The notes beneath the pieces were generated by a model. That model did no database searches, was not told where the DNA came from, and was given only the letters and a program-made list of their open reading frames with translations. 64,000 nucleotides of DNA from contig NZ_JAVIFW010000001.1 of NCBI RefSeq assembly GCF_031157275.1, positions 868,001 through 932,000 of the forward strand, in the 5' to 3' direction. Positions 8,042 to 16,142 of the stretch are shown in pieces. The position numbers and the translations under genes are program-made. This stretch comes from Streptomyces sp. LHD-70 (lineage in GTDB: Bacteria; Actinomycetota; Actinomycetes; Streptomycetales; Streptomycetaceae). How positions within the stretch are numbered: position 1 is the stretch's first letter; each line of letters starts with the position of its first letter.

Positions 8042-8593
8042 GTGGGGATAGCCAAGGACATGCGCAGGCTCTGCGCCGACCTGCTCGCCGGAGTCGAGTC
8101 GGCCGCGCCCAGCCGCCCCCAGGACCTGCACGCGGCGCTCTGCGAGGCGATGAGCCGGCGCCGCGGCCGCCCCGTACGGCTGCGCACCGCCTCGTTCCCG
8201 CCCGGCACCGCCAGCGGGCTCTGGCTCGACATGGTCGACCAGGACCTGATCGTGATCGAGGAGCGCACCGCCCCCGACCATCAACTCGTCATCCTGGGCC
8301 ATGAGTTGTGGCACATGGAGGCCGGGCACGCCAGCCATCACGTGGAGGGCGCGGGCGTCGCCGCCCGGCTGCTCGCCGACGAGGCGGACCTCCAGGCCAC
8401 TGTCCTCAAGGTCGCGGCCCGCACCCACTTCGACCACCACGACGACGAGAGCGACGCGGAGAGCTTCGGCCTGCTCCTCGCCAGCAGATGCCGCGCCTGG
8501 CTCATCGGGACGGATCAGTCGGGCCCGGCCGACCGCGACCGCCTCATCGGCCGCATCGAGGCGTCCCTCGGATACCGCCGCCCACGCGGCTGA
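8042..8593 (+). CDS. ImmA/IrrE-type metallopeptidase-like regulator partner
   Basis: Encodes 183 residues. The zinc-binding motif HExxH appears as HELWHMEAGH near residues 88-97, with a downstream acidic cluster (FDHHDDESDAESFGLLLA) that could supply the third ligand. GTG at 8042 has GGAGAG upstream. It is the second gene of an operon with the XRE regulator. Streptomyces copies are often called toxin or regulator component. The best-understood relatives (ImmA of ICEBs1, IrrE of Deinococcus) cleave their cognate repressors after a stress signal. Whether this one is proteolytic is inferred from the intact HExxH. Confidence 0.8.
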   Translation: MGIAKDMRRLCADLLAGVESAAPSRPQDLHAALCEAMSRRRGRPVRLRTASFPPGTASGLWLDMVDQDLIVIEERTAPDHQLVILGHELWHMEAGHASHHVEGAGVAARLLADEADLQATVLKVAARTHFDHHDDESDAESFGLLLASRCRAWLIGTDQSGPADRDRLIGRIEASLGYRRPRG

Positions 8594-8635
8594 AGGGCCA
8601 GCTGAGCGGCCAACTCGCGCTGCACACCGTCCCGT

Positions 8636-9187
8636 TCACTCGTCCCTCCGCCCCGACAGCACCCTCCGCGCCGCCGCGTGCGCCCCCACCGCCGCCACCC
8701 CCGCAAGGCCCAGGCTCAGCGCCGCGTCCTTGGCGGTCGTCGGCCGCAGCACACCCGCGCGGCGCAACCGGCCGCGCGCCCACAGCGTGAACGGCACCAC
8801 CAGCAGGGGCGAGGTGGCCGAGCCGGGCGTATAGCCACGGGCGGCGGCGGCCTGGGCGAGGTGGACCAGGCCGTGCAGACCGAACCCGTCGAGCACCGAC
8901 TGGTAGTACGCCGAACGCCCGCCCGTGCGGTGCCCGTCCGCAGCCGCCGACGCCACCACGAGCCCCACCCCGGCCATCGCGACGGCGAACTCCCGCCCCC
9001 GCATGCCCTCCATGCTCCGCCACAGCCGCTCCGGCACCTGTGGAAAGCGCCGCCGCAGCTCCGGAATCCGCGTACGCGTCCAGCGCGGCACGGTCGCCAG
9101 CTCCTCCAGGTCGTGCACCAGCCAGGCCGCGAACAGGCCGAGGGTGACGGCGGCGTCGACCCGCCCGGGCTCAGGAGTTCGATTCAT
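8636..9187 (-). CDS. HXXEE-domain membrane protein
   Basis: Encodes 183 residues with about four or five hydrophobic segments. The family motif HxxEE is present as HDLEEL near residue 26, with a second His cluster HGLVH near residue 104. The family is predicted to be integral membrane and is biochemically uncharacterised. It converges on the ImmA/IrrE gene with 42 bp between stops. No strong ribosome binding site precedes ATG 9187. Confidence 0.75.
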   Translation of the reverse strand: MNRTPEPGRVDAAVTLGLFAAWLVHDLEELATVPRWTRTRIPELRRRFPQVPERLWRSMEGMRGREFAVAMAGVGLVVASAAADGHRTGGRSAYYQSVLDGFGLHGLVHLAQAAAARGYTPGSATSPLLVVPFTLWARGRLRRAGVLRPTTAKDAALSLGLAGVAAVGAHAAARRVLSGRRDE

Positions 9188-9271
9188 GCCCGCAGTCTGT
9201 CACCGGGCCCGGCACCGCCCGCCGGGAACGAGCCGCCTGCCGGGAACGATCTGACGGAGGGTTCAGGTCCC

Positions 9272-9733
9272 TCAGAAGTCGACGCTCAGCCGGTCGTCGA
9301 TCCGCGCCACCGCCTCCTGCCCGTACGCGCGGATGTACGCGTCCCGGATCCGCTCCACCTGCGGATCGCGCTCCGCCGCAGACGCCGCCGGATACAGCAG
9401 GACCAGCTCGTGCGAACGCTCCCGCTCCACCGTGCCGTGCGCGTCCCGCCACTGGCCGTGGCCGGTCTGCACGGTCAGGCCCTCCGGGAAGCGCGGGGTC
9501 ACCTCGCGGTCCACGAAGTCCATGAACTGCCGGTCCGTCACATCGGGGCCGCCGTCGGGCCGCTCGGTGCCGAACATCAGCCGGGTCTCGACGTACGCGT
9601 CCCCGCGCACACCGGCCGCGGAGGCCGGCTCCTTGTCGAGCGAGGCGTACGCGGCGGGCGCGCCCACCGTGAGGGTCGTCAACGCGACCGCGGCGACGGC
9701 GAGTCGGGTACGGGGGGAGGTGGTGCGGGGCAT
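9272..9733 (-). CDS. Secreted DUF3574 protein
   Basis: Encodes 153 residues. The N-terminus is a Sec signal (TRLAVAAVALTTLTVGAPAAYA). The mature part matches DUF3574: YVETRLMFGTERPDGG, then FMDFVDREVTPRFPEGLTV, then RSHELVLLYPA, and a C-terminal IRDAYIRAYGQEAVARIDDRLSVDF. The function of the family is not known. ATG 9733 has AAGGGA a few bases upstream. It is divergent from the amidohydrolase. Confidence 0.82.
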   Translation of the reverse strand: MPRTTSPRTRLAVAAVALTTLTVGAPAAYASLDKEPASAAGVRGDAYVETRLMFGTERPDGGPDVTDRQFMDFVDREVTPRFPEGLTVQTGHGQWRDAHGTVERERSHELVLLYPAASAAERDPQVERIRDAYIRAYGQEAVARIDDRLSVDF

Positions 9734-9870
9734 GCGGATCCCTTGGTCGGAGGGGTGGGGAGGGGGCCACGGGCGGTCGCCCGGGACCGGCGCCGCTCAC
9801 TATGGCAAGGACATCTGCCGAGTTGTCCGGACACGCCGCGACGCCGCCCGCAACCCCCTACCTTGGCGGG

Positions 9871-11268
9871 ATGACCGCGACCGACCAGCCTGCCGCCGAA
9901 CCTCCCGCCCCCGGCGCACGCGGCCCCGCCGACCTCGTCGTCACCCACTGCACCGCGCTCGTGCACGACCCCGAGGGCCACGTCGGCTTCGCCGCGGACC
10001 GCGCGATCGTCGTCCGCGACGGTATCGTCGCCGCCCTCACCTCCAGCGCGGAGGCCGCGCGCCTGGACGCCGCCGAACGCATCGACGCGCGCGGCCAGGT
10101 CGCTCTGCCCGGCCTGGTCAACTGCCATACGCACAGCCCGATGGTGGCCCTGCGCGGCATCGCCGAGGACCTGCCCGTCGAGGAGTGGTTCAACGACTGG
10201 ATCTGGCCCATCGAGTCCAACCTCACCGACCGCGACGTGGCGCTCGGGGCGCGGCTCGCCTGCGCCGAGATGATCCGCGGCGGCGTGACGTGCTTCGCCG
10301 ACCACTACTTCGCGATGGAGTCGGTCGCCGACGCCGTCACCGACAGCGGCCTGCGCGCCCACCTCGGCGCCGCCTACTTCTCCTCCCAGGGCCCCGAAGG
10401 CCGCGCCCGCTCCCTGGAGTTCGCTCTCGACCACCGGGGCGCCGCCGACGGCCGCATCACCACCTGCCTGGCGCCGCACGCCCCGTACACCGTGGACGAC
10501 GCCGACCTCGCCGCCACCGCCCAACTCGCCCAGGAACACGGCCTGTCCGTGCACATCCACGCCGCCGAGAACCGCGACCAGACCGAGTCGAGCCTCGCCC
10601 GCACGGGCCGTACGCCCATCGAGACCCTGCAGCGCGCCGGACTCCTCGACGAGGGCGTCGAGCTGCTGATCGCGCACGCCACCGGACTCGTGGAACGCGA
10701 CCTCGGCGTGCTCGGCGCCGCCCGCGGCCGGGTCGCCGTGGCGAGCGCGCCGCGAGGCTATCTGAAGTTCGCCTGGGACACCACGCCCGTACGCGCCCTC
10801 GCCCGGCTCGGCATCCCCGTCGGCCTCGCCACGGACGGCGCCGCGTCCAACAACACCCTCGACGTGTGGGAGGCCATGACGCTCACCGCGCTCGTCCAGA
10901 AGCAGTCCACCGGCGACCCGGCCTGGCTCACCGCCCGCCAGGCCCTGCACCACGCCACTGTGCAGAGCGCCCACGCCGTCGGCCTCGGCGACACCCTCGG
11001 CTCCCTCGCCCCCGGCCGGCGGGCCGACCTGATCCTCGTCGACCTGAGCGGCCCGCACACCCGGCCCGTGCACGACCTCGCCGCGACCCTCGTGCACAGC
11101 GCGCGCTCCGCCGACGTCACGACGACGATCGTCGACGGCAAGGTCCTGATGCGCGACCGCGAGCTGCTCACCCTGGACGTCCCGCGGATCGCGGCCCAAC
11201 TGGAGGAACGCCTGCCGGAGTTGACCCGCCGCGCCCCCGGCCGACGGATCCAGGACTACCGCCCCTGA
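9871..11268 (+). CDS. Amidohydrolase, TRZ/ATZ (aminohydrolase) family
   Basis: Encodes 465 residues. Metal-dependent amidohydrolase landmarks are in order: HxH as NCHTHSP (near residue 90), HIHAAEN (about 230), AHATG (about 270) and the catalytic Asp in ATDGAASNN (about 325). The family deaminates or dechlorinates purine, pyrimidine and triazine rings. Guanine/8-oxoguanine-type deaminase is a likely biological role, but the substrate is not readable. ATG 9871 lies 7 nt after a -10-like TACCTT (9859-9864), suggesting a leaderless mRNA. An in-frame ATG at 9802 would add 23 poorly conserved residues. Confidence 0.83.
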   Translation: MTATDQPAAEPPAPGARGPADLVVTHCTALVHDPEGHVGFAADRAIVVRDGIVAALTSSAEAARLDAAERIDARGQVALPGLVNCHTHSPMVALRGIAEDLPVEEWFNDWIWPIESNLTDRDVALGARLACAEMIRGGVTCFADHYFAMESVADAVTDSGLRAHLGAAYFSSQGPEGRARSLEFALDHRGAADGRITTCLAPHAPYTVDDADLAATAQLAQEHGLSVHIHAAENRDQTESSLARTGRTPIETLQRAGLLDEGVELLIAHATGLVERDLGVLGAARGRVAVASAPRGYLKFAWDTTPVRALARLGIPVGLATDGAASNNTLDVWEAMTLTALVQKQSTGDPAWLTARQALHHATVQSAHAVGLGDTLGSLAPGRRADLILVDLSGPHTRPVHDLAATLVHSARSADVTTTIVDGKVLMRDRELLTLDVPRIAAQLEERLPELTRRAPGRRIQDYRP

Positions 11269-11277
11269 GGGCAGCCG

Positions 11278-11358
11278 CTAACGGCGCGCGGTCGGCTCTG
11301 GCGTCGAGCGGTCGGCTCCAGCGGCGCGCGCGGTCGGCTCTAGCGGCGCGCGGTCGGT
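11278..11358. repeat. Imperfect tandem repeat, ~21-bp units
   Basis: Three and a half copies of a unit like GCGCGCGGTCGGCTCTAGCG fill the gap between the convergent amidohydrolase and the hypothetical gene at 11340-11771. They run into that gene's last codons. Confidence 0.7.
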
Positions 11359-11771
11359 GAGGCCGGTGCCGTACGCGCCGTACGCATCCACAGCGGGACC
11401 GTGCCCGTGATCCGGCAGACCGCGAGGTACAGCGGGATCGGCGGCGTGTAGGGGGCCGTGCCCTCGGGCCGGTGCACGAGCCGGAGCGCGCTCGGACCGG
11501 CCGGGACCCGCGCCCCCGCCGCGTACCGCAGCGGAAGCGGCCAGTCCAGGGAGACCGAGGAGCCCGACGGGACGATCCACCACCAGCGGGCGCCGTCCGC
11601 GTACACACACCCGATGCGCGGCAGCCGGGCCCGTACCTGGCGCCCGAACTCCTCGGGCATCCCCACGGCGTCGCAGCCGAGCGGGGTCGTCATGCCCTCG
11701 GGCAGCTCCAGGGGAACGTCATGGGGCGGGCGCGCCAGTGAGGCGAGCGTCGTCAAGGTCAGTACGCGCAT
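11340..11771 (-). CDS. Hypothetical protein
   Basis: Encodes 143 residues that I do not recognise. It is rich in Pro, Arg and Leu. A central part (GCVYADGARWWWIVPSGSSVSLDWPLPLRY) looks like a small beta-rich domain. There is no signal peptide or membrane helix. It is on the same strand as and downstream of the HATPase gene, 52 bp away, so the two could be co-transcribed. The C-terminus (TARTAPASPTARR) is low complexity and shaped by the downstream repeat. Confidence 0.55.
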   Translation of the reverse strand: MRVLTLTTLASLARPPHDVPLELPEGMTTPLGCDAVGMPEEFGRQVRARLPRIGCVYADGARWWWIVPSGSSVSLDWPLPLRYAAGARVPAGPSALRLVHRPEGTAPYTPPIPLYLAVCRITGTVPLWMRTARTAPASPTARR

Positions 11772-11823
11772 CCCGCCACCCCGGTCTCCGTGCGAGCCGC
11801 TCCCGTACCGTCGTCGGCCCGCG

Positions 11824-12291
11824 TCACGCGGCCGCCGACCCGGCAGACCGCGGCAGCTCGGCCCAGACCATCAGGCCGAGCCCGTCCTCCTGGGCGCCCC
11901 ACGCGGAGCTCACCGCCGAGACGAGCAGCAGGCCACGGCCGTGGTCCTCGTCCCCGGAGCGCGCGGGGTGCGGATGGGGGCCGCCGTTCTGGCCGGGGCC
12001 CTCGTCGCGTACCACTATCCGGACATGGCCCGCGGCCGGGTCGTCCGTGAGGTCGCAGACGATCTGCCGGCTCACCGTGTGCACGAGGGCGTTGGTGACC
12101 AGCTCGGAGACGACGAGCGCCGCCGTGTCACAGGTGTCGGGGCACACCGCGAAGCCCGAGAGGTGCTCGCGCGTCAGGCGTCTGGCGCGCGCCACGGAGT
12201 CGGGGCGCGCGGCCAGCTCGAAACGGCAGCGACGGTCGCCGAACGGCGCCCCGGCAGGGGACTGCACAGTCTGGGTCTTACCGAGTGCCAC
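11824..12291 (-). CDS. HATPase-domain (RsbW/SpoIIAB-like) ATP-binding regulator
   Basis: Encodes 155 residues with a GHKL ATPase fold: N box ELVTNALVH (about residues 64-72), G1 box VRDEGPG and G2 box GRGLLLVSAVSSAWG. There is no dimerisation/phosphoacceptor domain, so it is not a sensor kinase. Streptomyces has many such anti-sigma-factor-like proteins. GTG 12291 was chosen, with AGGAA about 8 nt upstream. It is divergent from an XRE-DUF397 pair, a frequent arrangement in Streptomyces that suggests functional linkage. Confidence 0.85.
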   Translation of the reverse strand: MALGKTQTVQSPAGAPFGDRRCRFELAARPDSVARARRLTREHLSGFAVCPDTCDTAALVVSELVTNALVHTVSRQIVCDLTDDPAAGHVRIVVRDEGPGQNGGPHPHPARSGDEDHGRGLLLVSAVSSAWGAQEDGLGLMVWAELPRSAGSAAA

Positions 12292-12362
12292 GGCCGGTTC
12301 CTAACGGGGCGGACGAGTTCACGCCTGCCACTATCTCCCCGCCGCGAACACTTGGCAAGCGC

Positions 12363-12385
12363 CACTCTGAAAAGTGCAGAGTGCA
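12363..12385. promoter_or_regulatory. Inverted and direct repeats in the XRE/HATPase divergent region
   Basis: CACTCTG (12363-12369) and CAGAGTG (12377-12383) form a perfect 7-bp inverted repeat around an AAAAGTG loop. AGTGCAG is also directly repeated. A binding site for the adjacent XRE regulator is inferred. Confidence 0.5.
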
Positions 12386-12512
12386 GTGTTCCTCGCGGAG
12401 CGCCCGTGGCACACTGCTCCAGCGGCATCCGTACGGCGCCGCGCGGGCAGCGATTTTCCCGCTGGCCGACAGCGATCACCGGCGACGGACCCGAGGCGAG
12501 ACGGAGGCAGCA

Positions 12513-13373
12513 GTGAGCGAACCACGGTCCGCTCCCACCGTGGGTCAGGTCGTTCTCGGCAAACGTCTCCAGGAGCTCCGTGAGCACGCCGGGCTCAAGC
12601 GCGAGGAGGCCGCACGCGTCCTGCGCGTCGCCCCCGCCACGGTCCGCCGCATGGAGACCGCCGAGGTCACGCTGAAGATCCCGTACCTCCAGCTGCTGCT
12701 CAAGGCGTACGGCGTCGAGGACGAGGAGGCCGACTCCTTCGTCACGCTCGCCGAGGAGGCCAACAAGGCCGGCTGGTGGCAGCGCTACCACGACATCCTG
12801 CCGAGCTGGTTCTCCATGTACGTCAGCCTGGAGGGCGCCGCCAGCCTGATCAGGTCGTACGAGCCGCACTTCGTGCCCGGTCTGCTGCAGACCGAGGACT
12901 ACGCCCGTGCCGTGATGCGCTCCGGGGCCGTCGGCCGCACCGACGACGCCGAGATCGAGCGGCATGTGGCGCTGCGCATGCAGCGCCAGGAACTGCTCGC
13001 CCAGGACGACGCCCCGAGGCTGTGGGTCGTCATGGACGAGACCGTGCTGCGCCGGACGGTCGGCGGGCCCGAGGTGATGCGGGCGCAGCTCGACCGCCTC
13101 CTGGAGGCCACGCAGCTGCCCCACGTGACCCTGCAGGTCGCCGAGTTCGCCCAGGGCCACCACCCGGGCACCTACGGCCCGTTCGTGCTCTTCCGCTTCG
13201 GGGTGCCCGAGCTGCAGGACATGGTCTACGCCGAGTACCTGACCGGCGCGGTCTATCTGGACCGCCGGGCCGAGGTCGTCACGTACCTGGAGGTCATGGA
13301 CCGGATGGCGGCGCAGTCGGCGACGGCACACCGCACGAAGGAGATCCTCCGGGGTCTCCGCAAGGAGCTGTGA
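12513..13373 (+). CDS. XRE-family regulator with DUF5753 domain
   Basis: Encodes 286 residues. The HTH is at about residues 14-70 (LGKRLQELREHAGLKREEAARVL..ATVRRMETAEV). It is followed by a DUF5753 domain (YEPHFVPGLLQTEDYARAVM; LWVVMDETVLRR; LPHVTLQVAEFAQGHHPGTYGPFVLFRF). GTG 12513 has GGAGG at 12503-12507. The DUF397 gene begins at the base after its stop. XRE/DUF397 pairs (WhiJ/BldB-type systems) are abundant in Streptomyces and affect development and antibiotic production, with the DUF397 protein modulating the DNA-binding protein. A role here in development is inferred from that family only. Confidence 0.9.
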   Translation: MSEPRSAPTVGQVVLGKRLQELREHAGLKREEAARVLRVAPATVRRMETAEVTLKIPYLQLLLKAYGVEDEEADSFVTLAEEANKAGWWQRYHDILPSWFSMYVSLEGAASLIRSYEPHFVPGLLQTEDYARAVMRSGAVGRTDDAEIERHVALRMQRQELLAQDDAPRLWVVMDETVLRRTVGGPEVMRAQLDRLLEATQLPHVTLQVAEFAQGHHPGTYGPFVLFRFGVPELQDMVYAEYLTGAVYLDRRAEVVTYLEVMDRMAAQSATAHRTKEILRGLRKEL

Positions 13374-13664
13374 ATGGACCGCATAACGGTCGAGGACCAC
13401 GCGGACCCCGCGGGCCGTGCCGACGAGGGCGGCTGCGTCTACAACGGGATGCCCGCGCGCGACCTCGGCACGGAGGGCTGGCACAAGCCCTGGAGCGGCG
13501 GCAACGGCGGCAACTGCGTCGAGGCGATGAAGCTCGCCGACGGCCGCGTCGCCGTGCGCCAGTCCGCCGACCCGGACGGGCCCGCCCTGATCTACACGAC
13601 CAGCGAGATCCACGCCTTCATCCAGGGCGCGAAGTCCGGCCAGGCCGACTTCCTGCTGTCCTGA
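13374..13664 (+). CDS. DUF397 small partner protein
   Basis: Encodes 96 residues of DUF397 type. The conserved core GWHKPWSGGNGGNCVEAMKL, then GRVAVRQSADPDGPALIYT and a C-terminal FIQGAKSGQADFLL are clear. It is directly abutted to the XRE gene, with TGA immediately followed by ATG, indicating translational coupling. The family acts as antitoxin-like or co-regulator partner to XRE/DUF5753 proteins. Confidence 0.92.
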   Translation: MDRITVEDHADPAGRADEGGCVYNGMPARDLGTEGWHKPWSGGNGGNCVEAMKLADGRVAVRQSADPDGPALIYTTSEIHAFIQGAKSGQADFLLS

Positions 13665-13727
13665 GCCGTCCCCTTTCTCCGTTTCCTCCTTTTCCTCCTT
13701 TTCTCCGTTCACTCCTTGGAGCGCGCC
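13665..13727 (+). other. Pyrimidine-rich spacer
   Basis: The 63-bp gap between the DUF397 and methyltransferase genes is an almost pure C/T run of repeated TTTCTCC and TTTCCTCC, unlike its surroundings. It ends in GGAG (13718-13721), the ribosome binding site of the methyltransferase. Confidence 0.6.
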
Positions 13728-14531
13728 ATGACCGGGCCCGACCCCATCGACACGACCAGGCCGCATCCGGCCCGGATGTACGACTGGTTCCTCGGCGGAA
13801 AGGACAACTACCCCGTCGACGTGGAGATGGGCAGGCAGCTCGTCGCCATGGACCCGCGCACCCTGACCATGGCCCGCGCCAACCGCGCCTTCATGGAGCG
13901 CGGCACGGGCTGGCTGGCCCGGCAGGGCGTACGGCAGTTCCTGGACATCGGCACCGGCATCCCCACCGAGCCGAACCTCCACCAGGTCGCCCAGCGTGTC
14001 GCCCCCGAGAGCCGGGTCGTCTACTGCGACAACGACCCGATCGTGCTGCGGCACGCGGAGGCCCTGCTGCGTTCCACGCCCGAGGGCGTCACCGAGTATC
14101 TGCAGGCCGACGTGCGGGAGCCGGGGACCATCGTCGAACAGGCCCGTGAAGTCCTGGACTTCGACCGGCCGGTGGCGCTCTCCCTGATCGCCCTGCTGCA
14201 CTTCGTCTCCGACGAGCAGGGCGCGTACGAGCTGGTGCGCAGCCTCATGTCCGAGCTGCCGTCGGGCAGCTACCTGATGCTGTCCCACGGCACCGGCGAG
14301 TTCACGCCCGACAACGCGCGGGCCGCCACCGAGATGTACCGCGCCCGCGGCCTCACCCTCGCCCTGCGCGACCGCGCCGAGGTCGCCCGGTTCTTCGACG
14401 GCCTCGAACTGGTCGAGCCGGGCGTCGAGATCGTCACGCGCTGGCGCCCGGAGCCGGGCGCGAACGGCTTCGAGGCGGACGAGTCGGAGGGGCCGACTCC
14501 GGGGTTCGTGGGGATCGGGCGCAAGCCGTAA
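13728..14531 (+). CDS. SAM-dependent methyltransferase, DUF574 family
   Basis: Encodes 267 residues of the actinobacterial S-adenosyl methyltransferase family (PF04672). The opening IDTTRPHPARMYDWFLGGKDNYPVD is diagnostic. The SAM loop is FLDIGTGIPTEPNLHQVAQ, followed by VVYCDNDPIVLRHA. ATG 13728 has GGAG 7 nt upstream. It lies downstream of the XRE-DUF397 pair on the same strand, so it may belong to that operon. The substrate of the family is unknown. Confidence 0.9.
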   Translation: MTGPDPIDTTRPHPARMYDWFLGGKDNYPVDVEMGRQLVAMDPRTLTMARANRAFMERGTGWLARQGVRQFLDIGTGIPTEPNLHQVAQRVAPESRVVYCDNDPIVLRHAEALLRSTPEGVTEYLQADVREPGTIVEQAREVLDFDRPVALSLIALLHFVSDEQGAYELVRSLMSELPSGSYLMLSHGTGEFTPDNARAATEMYRARGLTLALRDRAEVARFFDGLELVEPGVEIVTRWRPEPGANGFEADESEGPTPGFVGIGRKP

Positions 14532-14547
14532 GCACGCGCCTTCTCAC

Positions 14548-14665
14548 GGTCCGTCCGGTCCTTCCGGCCCGTCTGGTCCGCGCGTCTTTTCAGGCCCATC
14601 CGGTCCGTCCGGTCCTTCCGGCCCGCGCGTCTTCTCACGATCCGTTAGGTCCGTCCGGTCCGTCC
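14548..14665. repeat. Repeats of GGTCCGTCCGGTCC between convergent genes
   Basis: An exact 24-bp unit beginning GGTCCGTCCGGTCCTTCC occurs at 14548-14571 and 14602-14625, a 54-bp period. Further GGTCCGTCC copies continue into the 3' end of the MocR gene, where they encode its PDGPDGP tail. The array fills the convergent gap. Confidence 0.75.
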
Positions 14666-16095
14666 GGGGGCAGGGCGGCGCACAGCGCGTCCACGGCCGC
14701 CGGGTAGGCGTGCTCCGGTGGCGTCGCGTACCCCACGACCAGGCCCTCGCGCCGCGGGCCCGTCGCGTCCGGGTGGCGGAACTCCGCCAGGCCGTCCAGG
14801 GCGAGGCCCTGCCACTGCGCCGCCTTCAGCGTCGACCGCTCCGTGCCGGGCGGCAGCCGCAGCACCGCGTGCAGGCCCGCCGCCACCCCGGTGACCGGGA
14901 TGTGCGGGGCGCGCGCCGCCAGGGCCTGCACCAGATGGTCGCGCCGACGCCGGTAGCGCAGCCGCATCCGCCGCACATGACGGTCGTACGCGCCGCAGTC
15001 GAGGAAGTCCGCGAGCGCCAGCTGGTCCGGCGCGCCCGTCCATGCCTCCCGCTCGCCCTTGACCCGCAGCACGGCGTCGACCAGATGCTCGGGCAGCACC
15101 ATCCAGCCCAGGCGCAGCGCCGGGGAGAGGCTCTTACTGGCCGAGCCGAGATAGACCACCCGCTCCGGGTCGAGGCCCTGCAGCGCGCCCACCGGACGGC
15201 GGTCGTAGCGGAACTCGCCGTCGTAGTCGTCCTCCAGTACCAGGGCACCACGCGCGCGTGCCCAGTCGACGGCCGTCGCGCGCCGCTCCGCGTGCAGCGG
15301 GCCGCCGGTCGGGAACTGGTGCGCGGGCGAGAGCAGTACGCCCCGCTGGTCGCCCAACTCGTCCGTGCGCGCGCCCTGTTCGTCCAATGGCAGCGGAACC
15401 GTCCGTACCGCCGCATCCGCGAGCAGCGCGCGATGGAAGGCGAGCCCGTACTCCTCCACGGCGAGCGGACCCTCGAGCGCGCCGCCGCCGCGCCCGCCCG
15501 CGCCGCCGAACAGCAGCCGCAGCGCGTGGGCGAAGCCCGCGCAGATCACGATCCGCTCCGGGTCGGTCCGCACGCCACGCGCGCGTGCCAGATACGCGGC
15601 GAGCGCCGTGCGCAGCTCGATCCGGCCCTGCGGCGAGCCCGGCCCGAACGCCTCGTGCGGCGCCGCGTTCACCGCCCGCCGCATGGACGCCACCCAGGCC
15701 GTACGCGGGAACGAGGCCGCATCCGGCTGCCCCTGCCGCAGGTCGAACCGGGGTCCACGCGCGCGTGCGGGCGATTTCTTCGGTACGCGGACGGGGCTCG
15801 CGGGGGCGGCCCGCTCGGCGACCCGGGTGCCCGAGCCCTGGCGCGCGACCAGCCAGCCCTCGGCGGCCAGCTCCGCGTACGCCTCGGCGACGGTGTTGCG
15901 GGCGATGCCGAGGTCGGCGGCGAGGGCGCGGTAGGGCGGCAGCAGGGTGCCGGGCGCGAGACGGCCCGACCGTACGGCCGAGCGCAGCGCGTGTTGCAGG
16001 GCGACGCGGCGGCTGCCGGTGGGCGGGAGGTCGAGGTGCAGGTCGGTGCCGGTCGACGGCTCGGCGGGGCTGGAATTGACCTCGGAAACTCCCAT
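14635..16095 (-). CDS. MocR/PdxR-type regulator (GntR HTH fused to aminotransferase fold)
   Basis: Encodes 486 residues. An N-terminal winged helix of GntR type spans about residues 30-95 (LPPYRALAADLGIARNTVAEAYAELAAEGWL). A fold-type-I aminotransferase domain follows, with the PLP lysine in SASKSLSPALRLGWMV (near residue 315) and the cofactor Asp in EDDYDGEFRYD. Such regulators bind PLP and control vitamin B6, GABA or transporter genes. It is divergent from the AhpD-like gene with only 47 bp between starts, so that gene is its most likely target. The C-terminus is extended by repeat-encoded PDGPDGPNGS. Confidence 0.9.
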   Translation of the reverse strand: MGVSEVNSSPAEPSTGTDLHLDLPPTGSRRVALQHALRSAVRSGRLAPGTLLPPYRALAADLGIARNTVAEAYAELAAEGWLVARQGSGTRVAERAAPASPVRVPKKSPARARGPRFDLRQGQPDAASFPRTAWVASMRRAVNAAPHEAFGPGSPQGRIELRTALAAYLARARGVRTDPERIVICAGFAHALRLLFGGAGGRGGGALEGPLAVEEYGLAFHRALLADAAVRTVPLPLDEQGARTDELGDQRGVLLSPAHQFPTGGPLHAERRATAVDWARARGALVLEDDYDGEFRYDRRPVGALQGLDPERVVYLGSASKSLSPALRLGWMVLPEHLVDAVLRVKGEREAWTGAPDQLALADFLDCGAYDRHVRRMRLRYRRRRDHLVQALAARAPHIPVTGVAAGLHAVLRLPPGTERSTLKAAQWQGLALDGLAEFRHPDATGPRREGLVVGYATPPEHAYPAAVDALCAALPPDGPDGPNGS

Positions 16096-16142
16096 GGAAT
16101 TGCACCCTACAGGCGGTCTTTCGGGCCCGTAGGTTCGTGGTC
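16096..16142. promoter_or_regulatory. 47-bp divergent promoter/operator between MocR and AhpD-like genes
   Basis: A -10 box TAGGTT (16130-16135) ends 7 nt before the ATG at 16143, fitting a leaderless rightward mRNA. CCTAC (16106-16110) and GTAGG (16129-16133) form an inverted pair, the right half overlapping that -10. With so little room, both promoters must overlap and MocR binding would affect both. Confidence 0.6.

Noticed and set aside
9679..11199. Long minus-strand reading frame opposite the amidohydrolase
   Set aside because: Low-complexity shadow; the sense strand has complete amidohydrolase motifs.
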